64,000 nucleotides of DNA from CAWIUB01 sp963839175. Its GTDB lineage: Bacteria > Actinomycetota > Actinomycetes > Mycobacteriales > Jatrophihabitantaceae. The stretch lies in contig CAWIUB010000025.1 in NCBI GenBank assembly GCA_963839175.1, forward strand, positions 1 to 64,000, written 5' to 3'. Each line of letters opens with the position of its first letter. Within the stretch, counting starts at the first letter, position 1. The notes beneath the pieces are model-generated. The model made no database searches and had not been told where the DNA came from. It saw nothing but the letters and a program-made list of their open reading frames with translations. The translations under genes were made by a program, and so were the position numbers. This document shows positions 8,767 to 17,416 of this stretch, piece after piece.

Positions 8767-9650
8767 CGCGCCACCACATCGTCCTGCAGCTGGCGTAGCG
8801 CCCCGACCGCTCGTCCACGGTGCCCACTGGTCATCGGATGATCACTGAACCGCGCCTCCTCGAACAACGCGGTCAGCTCCCCCGCAGCAGCCGACCTCAC
8901 CACACCGGTCACGCTCGCCGCCGCCAGCAGCTCGGCCGGCGTCTGCGCCGCGCCTCGCAGCAGGCCCGCCGCGGCCAGGCTGCGCTCCATCGCGGTGTAG
9001 CAGGCGATGATCGCGCGGCGGGCGTCGTCGACGCCCGCCATCGCCGACGACCCGGCACGCACGCTCGCCTCCAGCCTGCGCTGCACCAACGGCTGCTCCC
9101 CGGCGTGGTTCGCGGTTGACGGCGCAGCGCTCCCGCGCCCCCGCAAATACACGGCCCCGGCCACCGCGAGCAGCGCGACACCACCAAGGACCAGCCCATC
9201 GACGGCGCCCAGGCCGGAGCCGCCATCTGTGTGGTGCTGCGTGGGTGATGTCGGTGTCACGCTGCTGATCGGGCTTGTTGCCGTGCTCGGGCTACGCCCC
9301 GTCGATTGGTGGCGCAGGATCTCCAGGCCCAACAGCAGCGGCGTCATGATGACAGCCAGCGCGACAACGAGCGCGGCCAGTTTCGCCCAGCGTGACTGCG
9401 GAATCTCGAGAAGGTGTTGCCGCTCGTCCGGGCGGCGGCGGCGCCGCCATCGGCGTCCGCGCAGCAGCGAGACGACGGCCGTGATCGTCGCGAGCGCCGC
9501 CACGGCGACGACCACCCAGGCAACCGCGGTGACCGCCGGGCCGATCTGCGCAGTCCGGCCGGGTACCTGCGCGCGGGATGCAGCGCCGAGCCCGGCAAGC
9601 AGCAGCAGGACCGCTGCGCCGATCGTTGACGCAGCTGGACGCGAGGTCAT
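8760..9650 (-). CDS. DUF4129 domain-containing membrane protein
   Basis: A 296-residue protein with a hydrophobic N-terminus, a second helix near residue 45, a third near 85, a Ser/Thr-rich extracytoplasmic stretch, a further helix (GLVLGGVALLAVAGAVYL), and a cytoplasmic C-terminal DUF4129 domain containing DDARRAIIACYTAMERSLA and the TPAELL motif. DUF4129 often follows transglutaminase-like or MoxR partners and is linked to envelope processing. The ATG at 9650 overlaps the phosphatase stop (TGATG). The longer reading from 10349 is antisense or foreign sequence. Confidence 0.85.
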   Translation of the reverse strand: MTSRPAASTIGAAVLLLLAGLGAASRAQVPGRTAQIGPAVTAVAWVVVAVAALATITAVVSLLRGRRWRRRRRPDERQHLLEIPQSRWAKLAALVVALAVIMTPLLLGLEILRHQSTGRSPSTATSPISSVTPTSPTQHHTDGGSGLGAVDGLVLGGVALLAVAGAVYLRGRGSAAPSTANHAGEQPLVQRRLEASVRAGSSAMAGVDDARRAIIACYTAMERSLAAAGLLRGAAQTPAELLAAASVTGVVRSAAAGELTALFEEARFSDHPMTSGHRGRAVGALRQLQDDVVARW

Positions 9651-10231
9651 CACTCGACCTTCTGGTCGACGCGCTCCACCGTCCAGACACCGTCGACGCC
9701 GCTGAGCACGTTCCAGCACGCGGTGCGCTGGTCGATGCGGTCCGGCGGTCCGAGCTGCGGGTCCAGCTGGTGCAGCAGGCCACGATTGATCGCGTCGTGC
9801 GCCACCAGCACGACCGGGCCGGTCGCGGGATCGGCACCCTGCGCGTCGAGAACGTCGCGGGCCCGCTGCGCAACCAACCGTGCCGGCTCCACCCCGGGGG
9901 CCGCGTCCAGACTGCCCCACTCGGCGATCACGGCGTCCTGCCGCTCGCCCGCCCACGGGCCGTAGTCCCGGTCGATCAGCCGCTTGTCGACCAGCACGGG
10001 CGCGCCGGCGTGCGCCGCGATGATCTCGGCGGTCTGCACCGCGCGAAGCAGCGGGCTCGTCACGATCCGGCTCGGCCTCAGCGACGCCAGCACGATCGCC
10101 AGGTCTCTCACCTCGGCCCGTCCGACCTCGTCCAGCGGTGGATCGAGATGGCCGCGCAGCCGGCCGTCGGCGTTGAATGCGGTTCGGCCATGCCGCACGA
10201 GATAGCAACGTTGGCCGATCCAGGCACACAT
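9650..10231 (-). CDS. Histidine phosphatase (phosphoglycerate mutase-like)
   Basis: A 193-residue member of the histidine phosphatase superfamily. The catalytic RHG motif is in LVRHGRTAFNADGRL (residues 10-24), with the second arginine in SPLLRAVQTAE, the acid in RDYGPWAGE and the second histidine in VLVAHDAINRGLL. Substrate cannot be inferred. The ATG at 10231 has GGAGG nine bases upstream; the frame is open to 10624 but that part would translate the conserved RNA-like element. First gene of the DUF4129-MoxR-DUF58 operon, so its leader may control the whole set. Confidence 0.88.
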   Translation of the reverse strand: MCAWIGQRCYLVRHGRTAFNADGRLRGHLDPPLDEVGRAEVRDLAIVLASLRPSRIVTSPLLRAVQTAEIIAAHAGAPVLVDKRLIDRDYGPWAGERQDAVIAEWGSLDAAPGVEPARLVAQRARDVLDAQGADPATGPVVLVAHDAINRGLLHQLDPQLGPPDRIDQRTACWNVLSGVDGVWTVERVDQKVE

Positions 10232-10251
10232 CGGTCCCCACCTCCGTTCGA

Positions 10252-10302
10252 GGCAGGGACCGTTGGCGACCACTCGCACTTGACGGCGGGCCCCTCCGCC
10301 GT
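10252..10302 (-). promoter_or_regulatory. Conserved structured 5' element C (candidate cis-regulatory RNA)
   Basis: Third copy of the element before the GTPase genes. Read on the minus strand: P1 CGGCG/CGCCG with loop GAGGGGCC, linker TCAAGT, P2 GCGA-GTGG-TCGC, then CAACGGTCCCTGCC. One base longer in the P2 loop than copies A and B, which would break a shared reading frame but leaves the fold untouched. It lies just upstream of the Shine-Dalgarno GGAGG and ATG of the histidine phosphatase. Confidence 0.6.
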
Positions 10303-10371
10303 GCTGATCTTCCCAGCGTATCCAGTCCGGCATCCACACGCCACGGCAACGGCGGTACGGTGCCGGGCGTG

Positions 10372-10634
10372 GTGACCGTCGATGACGTGGCTCGAATGGC
10401 GTTGGCGTTACCGAAGTAACTGAAGGAGAGCGGTACGGCAACCGCACGTGGTACGTCGGCAGTAAAGGGTTCGCCTGGGAACGGCCCTTCAGCAAGGCGG
10501 ACCTCAAACGGTTCGGGGATGCTCCGCCACCCGACGGACCCATCATCGCGGTGCGCGTGTCCGACCTGGGAGAGAAGGAGGCCGTGCTCGCCGCGAACCC
10601 TAGCGTTCCTGTGTTCTCCAACACAGGACGCTAG
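10372..10634 (+). pseudogene. MmcQ/YjbR-like protein, frameshifted and truncated
   Basis: GTG at 10372 starts VTVDDVARMALALP, then a stop (10417-10419) appears; a one-base deletion there would restore EVTEGERYGNRTWYVG and SKGFAWERPFSKADL, followed by IIAVRVSDLGEKEAVL in the next frame. This is the pattern of MmcQ/YjbR (CyaY-like DNA-binding fold) proteins. The usual C-terminal part (PHFDGYPAVLV type) is missing because the reading frame ends inside a strong palindrome at 10600-10634. Confidence 0.65.
10600..10634. repeat. 35-bp palindrome ending the MmcQ/YjbR remnant
   Basis: Arms CTAGCGTTCCTGTGTT and AACACAGGACGCTAG flank a CTCC loop; they match except for one extra T in the left arm. No T-run follows, so it is not a classical intrinsic terminator, although stem-only terminators are known in actinobacteria. 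Its position at the point where the upstream coding similarity stops suggests an inserted repeat (REP-like) or a terminator left after a deletion. Confidence 0.6.
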
Positions 10635-10725
10635 TGATCGAAGTGCGCTTCGTTGTGGGGCGGGCTCAGCCGGCCGGCCGCCTGAACCTGGACCAGCAGT
10701 TCGGTGGTCTGCGAACTGGGCGCGG

Positions 10726-11337
10726 TCAGCCCAGCGCGAACGATCCTGTGACGATCTCGCCAGCTGGCTCGTACGTCCCGATCAAGACTCCAGTGGTGGA
10801 GACCTTGCTGTCGACGAGCCTTAGCCCGGAGGGAACGGTGCCTTCCGAGAACAGGCGTTTGCCCGACCCGATGACGAGGGGGAAGACCCACAGGCGGTAC
10901 TGGTCGACAAGGTTGTGGCGCAAGAGCGTCTGGATCAGGTTCCCGCTGCCATGCACTTGCAACTCTGGCCCATCTTCCTTCTTGAGCGCTGCGATGCCCT
11001 CGGCCGCGTCGCCCTCGATCAGGACCGAGTTGTTCCACGCCAGCGTGGGGTGACCGCGTGACGCGACGTACTTGGTGGCCTCGTTCAAAGGCTTGGCGCC
11101 GGCATCGTCTGAAGCGTGCGGCCAGTGTCCGGCGAAGATGTCGTAGGTCTTGCGTCCGAGAACGAGGCCGAACGGCGCGCTCATCGCCTCGCCCATGATC
11201 TGGCCCATGCGCTCGTCCCAGTAGTTCACCGACCAGCCACCGTGCGCGAAGCCGCCGCCGTCGTCCTCTTCAGGGCCGCCCGGCGCCTGTATGACCCCGT
11301 CGAGGGTCAGGAAGGTGCTCACGATCAGCTTTCTCAT
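10726..11337 (-). CDS. RibD C-terminal/dihydrofolate reductase-like protein
   Basis: A 203-residue protein of the RibD_C (DHFR-like) superfamily: MRKLIVSTFLTLDGVIQAPGG at the start, the nucleotide-binding loop LVLGRKTYDIFAGHWP, the segment KYVASRGHPTLAWNNSVLI and the end PLVIGSGKRLFSEG. These proteins are usually NADPH-binding reductases of unknown substrate, often near sigma factors or stress genes. The ATG at 11337 has AGGA upstream. It stands alone on the minus strand. Confidence 0.87.
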   Translation of the reverse strand: MRKLIVSTFLTLDGVIQAPGGPEEDDGGGFAHGGWSVNYWDERMGQIMGEAMSAPFGLVLGRKTYDIFAGHWPHASDDAGAKPLNEATKYVASRGHPTLAWNNSVLIEGDAAEGIAALKKEDGPELQVHGSGNLIQTLLRHNLVDQYRLWVFPLVIGSGKRLFSEGTVPSGLRLVDSKVSTTGVLIGTYEPAGEIVTGSFALG

Positions 11338-11451
11338 CTCTCGTGTCCTTTCGATCGGATCCTCGGCTCGAGTCAACCCCACCGCGGGATGAGACGGCCC
11401 AGCGGGGGAAATCTCATCGCGAGTGGACCCCAGCTTCCGCTAAACCGACGT

Positions 11452-11841
11452 CTACCGGGATCGGATCGCCGCGTTTCGCCACCAAAACACGGTTGCAGGC
11501 GGGCCTGGCACACGATCGCCCACGATCAGCTGCGGCAGCGCGTCGAGCGGCCGCCGGCTGATCTTGCCTTCGGCCTGGTAGGTGCCGCCATGTGGAACGG
11601 CCTGGCAGCCCATGGAGTGGCCCGTGCTGCCGGCGGCGGCGGACTCATCGGCCCAGATCGAGCTTACGGACGACCGACAGCGAACGCGAGCCCGAACACG
11701 GCTGGCAGGCCGGCGACGAAGCCGCCGACCTTTGTCGACCTTGGCGTCGGTCACGCCCGGCAACGCACGGATCTCCTCCGTGACGGCTGCGACGCAGTGC
11801 TCGCAGGTCATCCTGCTGATGGAGTAGGTGGTCTGGCTCAT
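11452..11841 (-). pseudogene. HMA metal-binding protein fused to remnant of its usual partner
   Basis: The reading starts MSQTTYSISRMTCEHCVAAV, a heavy-metal-associated (CopZ-like) domain with the metal-binding MTCEHC motif, but ends after DAKVDK. A one-base shift then gives a hydrophobic helix VGGFVAGLPAVFGLAFAVG, and further on HSMG, resembling the N-terminus of a membrane protein that commonly follows this chaperone in actinobacteria. The rest of both genes is missing. A deletion joining the two genes plus frameshift is the simplest reading. Confidence 0.6.
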
Positions 11842-11935
11842 CACCACATATCCGCGCTGGTAACAGCAATGTCGGCCGGCTACCTTCAGCGCTCGGCTAG
11901 GTGCGCAGCCCGGTGCCCCACGGGAGGGGACGGGA

Positions 11936-12259
11936 TTAGTGGGCGCCGCCGCTGAGTTGCAGGCCGATCACGCCGGCGAGGACGAGCACGACGGAGACCA
12001 GCTTGAGCACCGTGACCGGTTCGTTCAGCCATGCCATGCCGACCACGACGGTGCCGGCCGCGCCGATGCCGGTCCATACCGCGTAGGCGGGTCCGACGTG
12101 GAGATCCTTCAACGCGAGGGTCAGCAGCCCGAAGCTGCCGAGCGCGAAGACGGCGAACAGCACGGTGGGCCCGATGCGGGTCAGCCCGTGGCTGAGTTTG
12201 AGGCAGATCGCGAAGCCGGTCTCCAGCAGCCCGGCGACAACCACGATGAACCAAGCCAT
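11936..12259 (-). CDS. Small multidrug resistance (SMR) family transporter
   Basis: A 107-residue protein with four membrane helices. The helix 1 glutamate in VVAGLLETGFAICLK is the proton/substrate-coupling residue of SMR proteins, and the motif AYAVWTGIGAAGTVVVG in helix 3 is typical. The GLLETG context suits the SugE/Gdx (guanidinium exporter) subgroup. ATG at 12259 has GGAGG five bases upstream. No guanidine riboswitch was recognised in front. It is 15 bp from TerC on the same strand and may share its message. Confidence 0.88.
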   Translation of the reverse strand: MAWFIVVVAGLLETGFAICLKLSHGLTRIGPTVLFAVFALGSFGLLTLALKDLHVGPAYAVWTGIGAAGTVVVGMAWLNEPVTVLKLVSVVLVLAGVIGLQLSGGAH

Positions 12260-12274
12260 CTTCACCTCCGTGCA

Positions 12275-13285
12275 TCAATGCTTGCCGCCGATCGAGGAGG
12301 CCTGCGGCCGGCTTGTCCCCGGGGCGGGCGGCTTGGTGGCCGGTGCGCGTCGGCGGGTGGCGTGCAGGCTGGTGGCGGTGGTGACCGTCAGGGTGGTGGC
12401 GATGAGCAGCAGTGACAGGCCGGTCGGGATCTCGGGAAGGGCGGGGGCGAGCGTGTGTAGGTAGTGCAGGGTGAGTTTGCCGCCGATCACCGCCAGCACG
12501 ATCGCCAGCCCGTAGTGCAGGTGCACCAGCCGGTCGAGCAGTCCGACGAGCAGGAAATACAGCGCCCGCAGGCCGAGCAGCGCGAAGGCGTTGGTGCACA
12601 GCACCAGGTACAGGTTCTGGGTGATGCCGAAGATCGCCGGCACGGAGTCCAGCGCGAACACGATGTCGACGGACAGCACGGCGAGCACGGCCAGCCCGAG
12701 CCCGGTGATCGCCCGGCCGCGGCCGGCCCGGATCAGCAGCGCCCCGCCGCCGTCCGGGGCATCTGCCGGGGCGACCGGGAGGTGGCGCCGCGCCCAGCGC
12801 AACACCCGCCCGTTGCGCACGTCCGGCGGCGTCCCGTGGCTGCGCAGCAGCCGCACGGCGGTGTAGACGAGCAGCGCCCCGAATCCGAGGAACAGCACCG
12901 AGAAGCGGCTCAGCGCGGCCGCGCCGGCCAGGATGAACACGATCCGCATGCCGAGCGCGCCCAGGATGCCGATCAGCAGCACCTTGGCCTGGTGGCGGGC
13001 GGGCACCGCGAACGCGCCCAGCACCAGGGCGAACACGAACAGGTTGTCCACCGAGAGCATCTTCTCGACCAGGTATCCGGTGGTGAATTCCAGCGCCGGG
13101 CCGGGGCCGGCGAACAGCAGCACCCCGAGCCCGAACAGGCCGGCCACCCCGACATACACCGCCGACCAGGCCGCCGCTTCCCGGACGCCGACCGTGTGCG
13201 GCCGGCGGGCCCGCCAGACATCCACCGCGACAAGGGCAGCCAAACCGGCGACAGTCAGCAGCCACACAGCCGGCGGCACGACCAT
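12275..13285 (-). CDS. TerC family integral membrane protein
   Basis: A 336-residue TerC protein with eight or nine membrane segments. The family motifs with acidic residues in helices are present: EKMLSVDNLFVFALVLGAF (about residue 74) and VDIVFALDSVPAIFGIT (about residue 205). TerC proteins are linked to tellurite resistance and metal (manganese, calcium) export alongside secretion. It is transcribed divergently from the PucR-type regulator (77 bp between starts), with the SMR gene downstream. Confidence 0.92.
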   Translation of the reverse strand: MVVPPAVWLLTVAGLAALVAVDVWRARRPHTVGVREAAAWSAVYVGVAGLFGLGVLLFAGPGPALEFTTGYLVEKMLSVDNLFVFALVLGAFAVPARHQAKVLLIGILGALGMRIVFILAGAAALSRFSVLFLGFGALLVYTAVRLLRSHGTPPDVRNGRVLRWARRHLPVAPADAPDGGGALLIRAGRGRAITGLGLAVLAVLSVDIVFALDSVPAIFGITQNLYLVLCTNAFALLGLRALYFLLVGLLDRLVHLHYGLAIVLAVIGGKLTLHYLHTLAPALPEIPTGLSLLLIATTLTVTTATSLHATRRRAPATKPPAPGTSRPQASSIGGKH

Positions 13286-13362
13286 GACATCGCCTCCCTC
13301 CGCGGGTGCGGCAACCGCGTAACCGGGTGACGCAACGTCCGGCTCATGCCATCGTCAACTGC

Positions 13363-14559
13363 ATGGGTGCGCAGCGACGAGGGCGAAGACAGCCACAATC
13401 AGCCGATTTGGTTGCCGAGGTTCGGCAACACTGGCAGGAGCAGGTGGCACGGGCAGCTGCAGCCGACGCGGGCGGCCTGGCCCCGGAGCTGCTGGGTGAC
13501 TTCCTGGCTCGCCTCGCCGATACCGGAACGGACAGGGGCTGGGATCGGCATCAGCGGGCCGGCTTTGTCACGCTCGGCGCCCGCGCCGCGGAGCAGGGCG
13601 TGGCACTGCGAGCCGTGGTCGACCTGTATCTGTCCGCGGCCTGGCGTGCCTGGCCGCTGCTGCCAGCGGTTGCCAGTGACGACACGGCCGCGATCCGCCA
13701 CGCCGGGTTGCAGGTGCTGCATGCCTGCGACGACGTGGTTGCCGCGGTGGCCGAGGGATTTACCGCCGCCCGCCGATCGATGGTGCGCCGGGAGGAGTCG
13801 CTACGCCGCGAGTTCGTGGACGATCTTCTCTCGGGAACCGCCGACCCCGCCCGCCTGCTAACCCGATCAGAGGCCTATGGGCTGCAACTGGGCGGATCGC
13901 ACGTCGTGGTGCTCGTCCAGGGCACGGTCATCTTCGACGATGCCACCCCTGTTCTGTCCCGGCTGACCACCGCGCTCGGCCCGCATCAGGGAATGGTCAC
14001 CACCCGCGACGGACAGCTGGTGATCGTCATCCCCGCCTACAACGACGGAGCGGTCGACACCGTCGTCGCCGCGGTGCACCGAGCGCTCACCCAGCGGGGG
14101 AGCCCGCAGTCGCTTGCCAGCCGGATGGCCGTGGGACGGTCGCACGCCGGGCCGTCGGCCGTTGCGCGCTCCTACGCCGAGGCACGCGAGGCCTTGGATC
14201 TGGCCGATCGGCTGAAGCTACCCGACCCGATCGTCCATACTGCGGACTTGCTGGTCTTCCAGGTGCTGCTCCGCGACCGGGCCGCGCTGAGCGACCTGAT
14301 CGAGAACGTGCTCGCACCGCTGCGGCAGGCGCGCGGCGGGGCCGGGCCGCTGCTGGACACCCTCGACGCCTACGTCGGCGTGGGTGGCAACACCACCCGA
14401 GCCGCGCAACTGCTGCACCTATCGGTCCGCGCGGTCACCTACCGGCTGCAGCGGATCGCGGCGCTCACCGGCCGCGACCCCACCGATCCCGCCGACCGGT
14501 ACGTGCTGCACACCGCGGCGTTGGGCGCCCGCGCCCTCGGCTGGCCGGCCCACGACTAG
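13363..14559 (+). CDS. PucR-family transcriptional regulator
   Basis: A 398-residue regulator. The N-terminal two thirds are a RsbT co-antagonist-like/GGDEF-related sensor region seen in CdaR/PucR proteins (FVTLGARAAEQGVALRAVVDLY), and the C-terminus is the PucR helix-turn-helix: LLDTLDAYVGVGGNTTRAAQ then LHLSVRAVTYRLQRIAALTG. Such regulators control catabolic or membrane genes in response to metabolites. Start ATG 13363 is preferred to 13306. It is divergent from terC; whether it controls terC or the alcohol dehydrogenase remnant downstream is unknown. Confidence 0.88.
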   Translation: MGAQRRGRRQPQSADLVAEVRQHWQEQVARAAAADAGGLAPELLGDFLARLADTGTDRGWDRHQRAGFVTLGARAAEQGVALRAVVDLYLSAAWRAWPLLPAVASDDTAAIRHAGLQVLHACDDVVAAVAEGFTAARRSMVRREESLRREFVDDLLSGTADPARLLTRSEAYGLQLGGSHVVVLVQGTVIFDDATPVLSRLTTALGPHQGMVTTRDGQLVIVIPAYNDGAVDTVVAAVHRALTQRGSPQSLASRMAVGRSHAGPSAVARSYAEAREALDLADRLKLPDPIVHTADLLVFQVLLRDRAALSDLIENVLAPLRQARGGAGPLLDTLDAYVGVGGNTTRAAQLLHLSVRAVTYRLQRIAALTGRDPTDPADRYVLHTAALGARALGWPAHD

Positions 14560-14561
14560 GC

Positions 14562-14985
14562 TGCTGCTCGTATGCGGTGCTGAAGCCGCATGCCACGCAT
14601 GCCCCATCGAGGAAGGTCAGGCTCTGCGGCAGGCGAACGCAGGTCGCTTCCTCGGCGAGCAGGTAGTCGGCGTGCCCGCCGTCGCGCTCCCATCCGTATG
14701 CCGCGCGTTGTGGTGACTCGCAGCTGAGGTAGTAGCCGCGCAGACACTCGCCGCACTGACCACATCCGGCAATGTGATAGATCGCGACGCGGTCGCCTGG
14801 CGTGAAAGCGGCGGCAGGCCGCTCCCACCGCGACGACCTGCCCGGCAGGTTCGCGTCCGGCGATCACGTCCTGGTAGCGCTCCGGGCCGGAGCCGAGATG
14901 CTCACGATAGACGGCCCGTACGTCGCTGCCTGGCCAGGGCCTGGCGTGGGCACCCCGATGTCATCTCGGACCATGGCGACGCACC
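14562..14985 (-). pseudogene. Zinc-dependent alcohol dehydrogenase remnant
   Basis: Minus-strand frames together give DVRAVYREHLGSGPERYQDV, IAGREPAGQVVAVGAACRRF, then after a one-base shift TPGDRVAIYHIAGCGQCGEC, RAAYGWERDGGHADYLLAEE and VACGFSTAYE. This is the catalytic and structural-zinc region of a medium-chain dehydrogenase (normal GHE has become GRE, and CxxCxxC is partly kept). The N-terminal catalytic cysteine and the whole nucleotide-binding domain are missing, cut off against the pucR 3' end. Confidence 0.7.
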
Positions 14986-15004
14986 CGCCCGTTGCGCAGA
15001 CCTT

Positions 15005-15016
15005 GCTCATATGAGC
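15005..15016. promoter_or_regulatory. Candidate operator 1 of the polyol cluster
   Basis: Perfect palindrome GCTCATATGAGC, about 30 bp upstream of a TTGACA box. Sister sites are at 15101 and 19360; the shared pattern is GCTCAnRTGAGC. The likely binder is the SorC/DeoR-type regulator encoded at 19401. Confidence 0.65.
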
Positions 15017-15044
15017 GCTCACGCGCGCAAGTTTCCAGAAACCC

Positions 15045-15073
15045 TTGACAACGGCATGAGTTGGCGCGATGTT
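15045..15073 (+). promoter_or_regulatory. Candidate promoter of the polyol ABC operon
   Basis: TTGACA (15045-15050), a 17-bp spacer and the weak -10 GATGTT (15068-15073), 62 bp before the binding-protein start. It lies between two copies of the GCTCAnRTGAGC palindrome, which supports regulated transcription. Confidence 0.5.
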
Positions 15074-15100
15074 GGCCGCGTCACATTCTGAGGTAAGCCC

Positions 15101-15112
15101 GCTCAGGTGAGC
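15101..15112. promoter_or_regulatory. Candidate operator 2 of the polyol cluster
   Basis: GCTCAGGTGAGC, downstream of the predicted -10 and 22 bp before the binding-protein ATG: a position suited to repression by roadblock. Same pattern as sites at 15005 and 19360. Confidence 0.65.
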
Positions 15113-15134
15113 GGCCCTCCCACGAGGAGATCTC

Positions 15135-16482
15135 ATGGTTCGTGGCGCACCCAAGCGGATCCTGGCAGCGCTGGCAGCGCTGACCGTGGCATTAGGCCTG
15201 ACGGCCTGTGGTGGACTTGGTTGGGCGGGGGGCAGCGGCAACGCGGTGCGCGTGCTGATGGTCAACAACCCGCAGATGGTGGATCTGCAGAAACTCGCCG
15301 GCACGTTCACGCAGCAGACCGGCATCAAGGTCGATTTCACCGTGCTTCCGGAGAATGACCTGCGGGACAAGGCCAGTCTGGAATTCGCCAGTCAGGCAGG
15401 CCAGTATGACGTGGCGACCTTGTCGAACTTCGAGATTCCGTTCTATTCGAAGAACAACTGGCTCACGCCGATGGATGATTACATCGCCAAGGACCCGCTT
15501 TTGACCAGGCCGACGTGCTCAAGCCCATTGCCCTGAGCCTGACCGGCCCGGACCGGAAGACGTACGGCGAGCCGTTCTATGGCGAGTCCTCATTCCTGAT
15601 GTACCGCAAGGACGTGTTCGCGGCCAAGGGTTTGACTGTGCCGGATCATCCGTCGTGGGACCAGATCGCTGATATGGCCGCCAAGGTCGACAACGCGCAG
15701 CCGGGGATGCGGGGCATCTGTTTGCGCGGCCAGCCCGGTTGGGGGCAGGTGCTTGCACCCTTGACGACTGTGGTGAACACGTTCGGTGGTACCTGGTTCG
15801 ACAAGGACTGGAACGCACAGGTGAACGGCCCTGGTTTCACCGCCGCGACAGACTTCTACGTCAATCTGGTCCGCTCACACGGCGAGGTCGGGGCCGCGCA
15901 GGCCGGCTTCACCGAGTGCCTCACCGATCTGGAGCAAGGCAAGGTCGCGATGTGGTATGACGCGACATCCGCGGCCGGATCGTTGGACGGTCAGGGCTCG
16001 CCGGTCGCCGGCAAGATCGGCTACGTCCAGGCACCGGTCAAGCTGACCAAGAGTTCGGGCTGGTTATACGCGTGGTCCTGGGCGATCGAGAAGGCGAGCA
16101 AGAAGAAGGACGAGGCGTGGAAGTTCGTCTCCTGGGCGTCGAGTAAGGGTTATGAGGACCTCGTTGGCAGCAAGCTGGGCTGGGCTCGGGTACCGGCCGG
16201 CAAACGGGCCTCGACGTACACGAATCCCGATTACCTCAAGGTCGCCAGCTCGTTCGCCGGGCCGACCCTGGCCCGATCAAAGCGGCCGACCCGGTCTCAC
16301 CGGGCGTTCAGTCGCGCCCGACGATCGGTATCCAGTTCGTCGACATCCCGGAGTTCACCGACTTCGGCACCGCCTCCTCCTTGGCGATCGGTTCGGCGAT
16401 CGCTGGCAAGGAGTCGGTCCACAGCGCGCTGCAAACCAGCCAACGTTTGGCCGCGAACGCCGGCAAGCTCTACCAGAAGTAG
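15135..16482 (+). pseudogene. Polyol ABC transporter substrate-binding lipoprotein, two frameshifts
   Basis: Starts with a lipoprotein signal (lipobox LTAC at residues 25-28) and continues as an extracellular solute-binding protein of the sorbitol/mannitol (SmoE-like) type. The first frame ends at 15536; a single missing base near 15498 would join DPxFDQADVLKPIALSL. The second frame holds most of the protein (GESSFLMYRKDVFAAKGL, AMWYDATSAAGSLDG, GWLYAWSWAIEKASKKK). Near 16275 it shifts again and the end IGIQFVDIPEFTDFGTA to LAANAGKLYQK is in a third frame, stopping at 16482. Both sites are single-base indels in otherwise well-kept sequence, so sequencing error or very recent loss are both possible. 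ATG 15135 has GAGGAG upstream. Confidence 0.8.
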
Positions 16483-16495
16483 CGGAGGACAAGCG

Positions 16496-17416
16496 ATGGC
16501 AACACAGGTAACCGACGCCGAGGTACGGCCGTCGCGTATCCGCCGCCGAGCCGATCGCGGCGCGTCGCCGGCAGGGCCGCCGACCACCTCGCGCGAGCGG
16601 TGGGTACGCCGCGCTCCGCTGCTGCCCGCGCTCGTGTTCCTGATCATCGTCACGCAGCTGCCGTTCGTGGCGACCCTGGTCATCTCGTTCCTGAGGTGGA
16701 ACTTACAAGAAGGTGTTCACCGATCCGGCACTGCGCTCGTCGGTGATCTTCACCATTGTGCTCACCGCAACCGTGGTGATCGTCAGCTTGGCACTCGGCT
16801 TGGCTATCGCGCTGCTGCTCGACCGGGCGTCGTGCACACCATGATGATCACGCCGTTCCTGATTGTCCCCGTCGCGGCAGCACTGCTGTTCAAGCACGGC
16901 ATCTACAACGCCAGCTATGGCCTGATCAACGGCACGTTGACCTGGATCTGGGATCTGTTCGGCGGCACCGCTCCCCAGCCGGACTGGCTCACCGAGTACC
17001 CCAAAATCATGATCGAGGCCCAGCTGATCTGGCAGTGGACGCCGTTCATGATGCTGATCCTGCTCGCCGGTCTGCAGTCGCGCGACCCTGAGGTGATGGA
17101 GGCAGCGCGCGTCGACGGCGCCTCAGCCTGGCAGATGTTCACCCACATCACGCTGCCGCACATGCGCCAATACCTGGAACTCGGCACCCTGCTGGGCACG
17201 ATCTTCATCCTCCAGACCTTCGACGCGGTGTTCGTGATCACCTCCGGCGGCTTGGGCACGGCGAACCTGCCGTACACGATCTACCAGACGTTCTTCAGCG
17301 CGCACGACTACGGCTTGGCCTCGGCGCAAGGCGTCGTGGTAGTGGTCGGCTCGTTGATCGTCGCGACGCTGGCGCTGCGCACGGTGTCGGGGCTGCTACG
17401 CGAGGAGAAAACCTGA
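16496..17416 (+). pseudogene. Polyol ABC transporter permease 1, internally deleted
   Basis: Starts at ATG 16496, 13 bp after the binding protein, and ends with the MalF-type permease signature EAARVDGASAWQMFTHITLP. Between about 16700 and 16830 the coding similarity leaves the frame: VFTDPALRSSVIFTIVLT and ALGLAIALLLDR are readable only in another frame. The expected residues before YKKVF (a GLANY-type segment) and those before GVVHTMM are missing. Two small deletions, each flipping the frame, therefore replace a membrane helix with nonsense. Overlaps the next permease by TGATG. Confidence 0.75.

Noticed and set aside
9650..10624. 324-residue histidine phosphatase
   Set aside because: The family motif begins 11 residues after the ATG at 10231; the upstream 131 codons are leader sequence with the structured element.
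12464..13330. 288-residue plus-strand ORF across terC
   Set aside because: Gln/His-rich shadow of the TerC coding frame.
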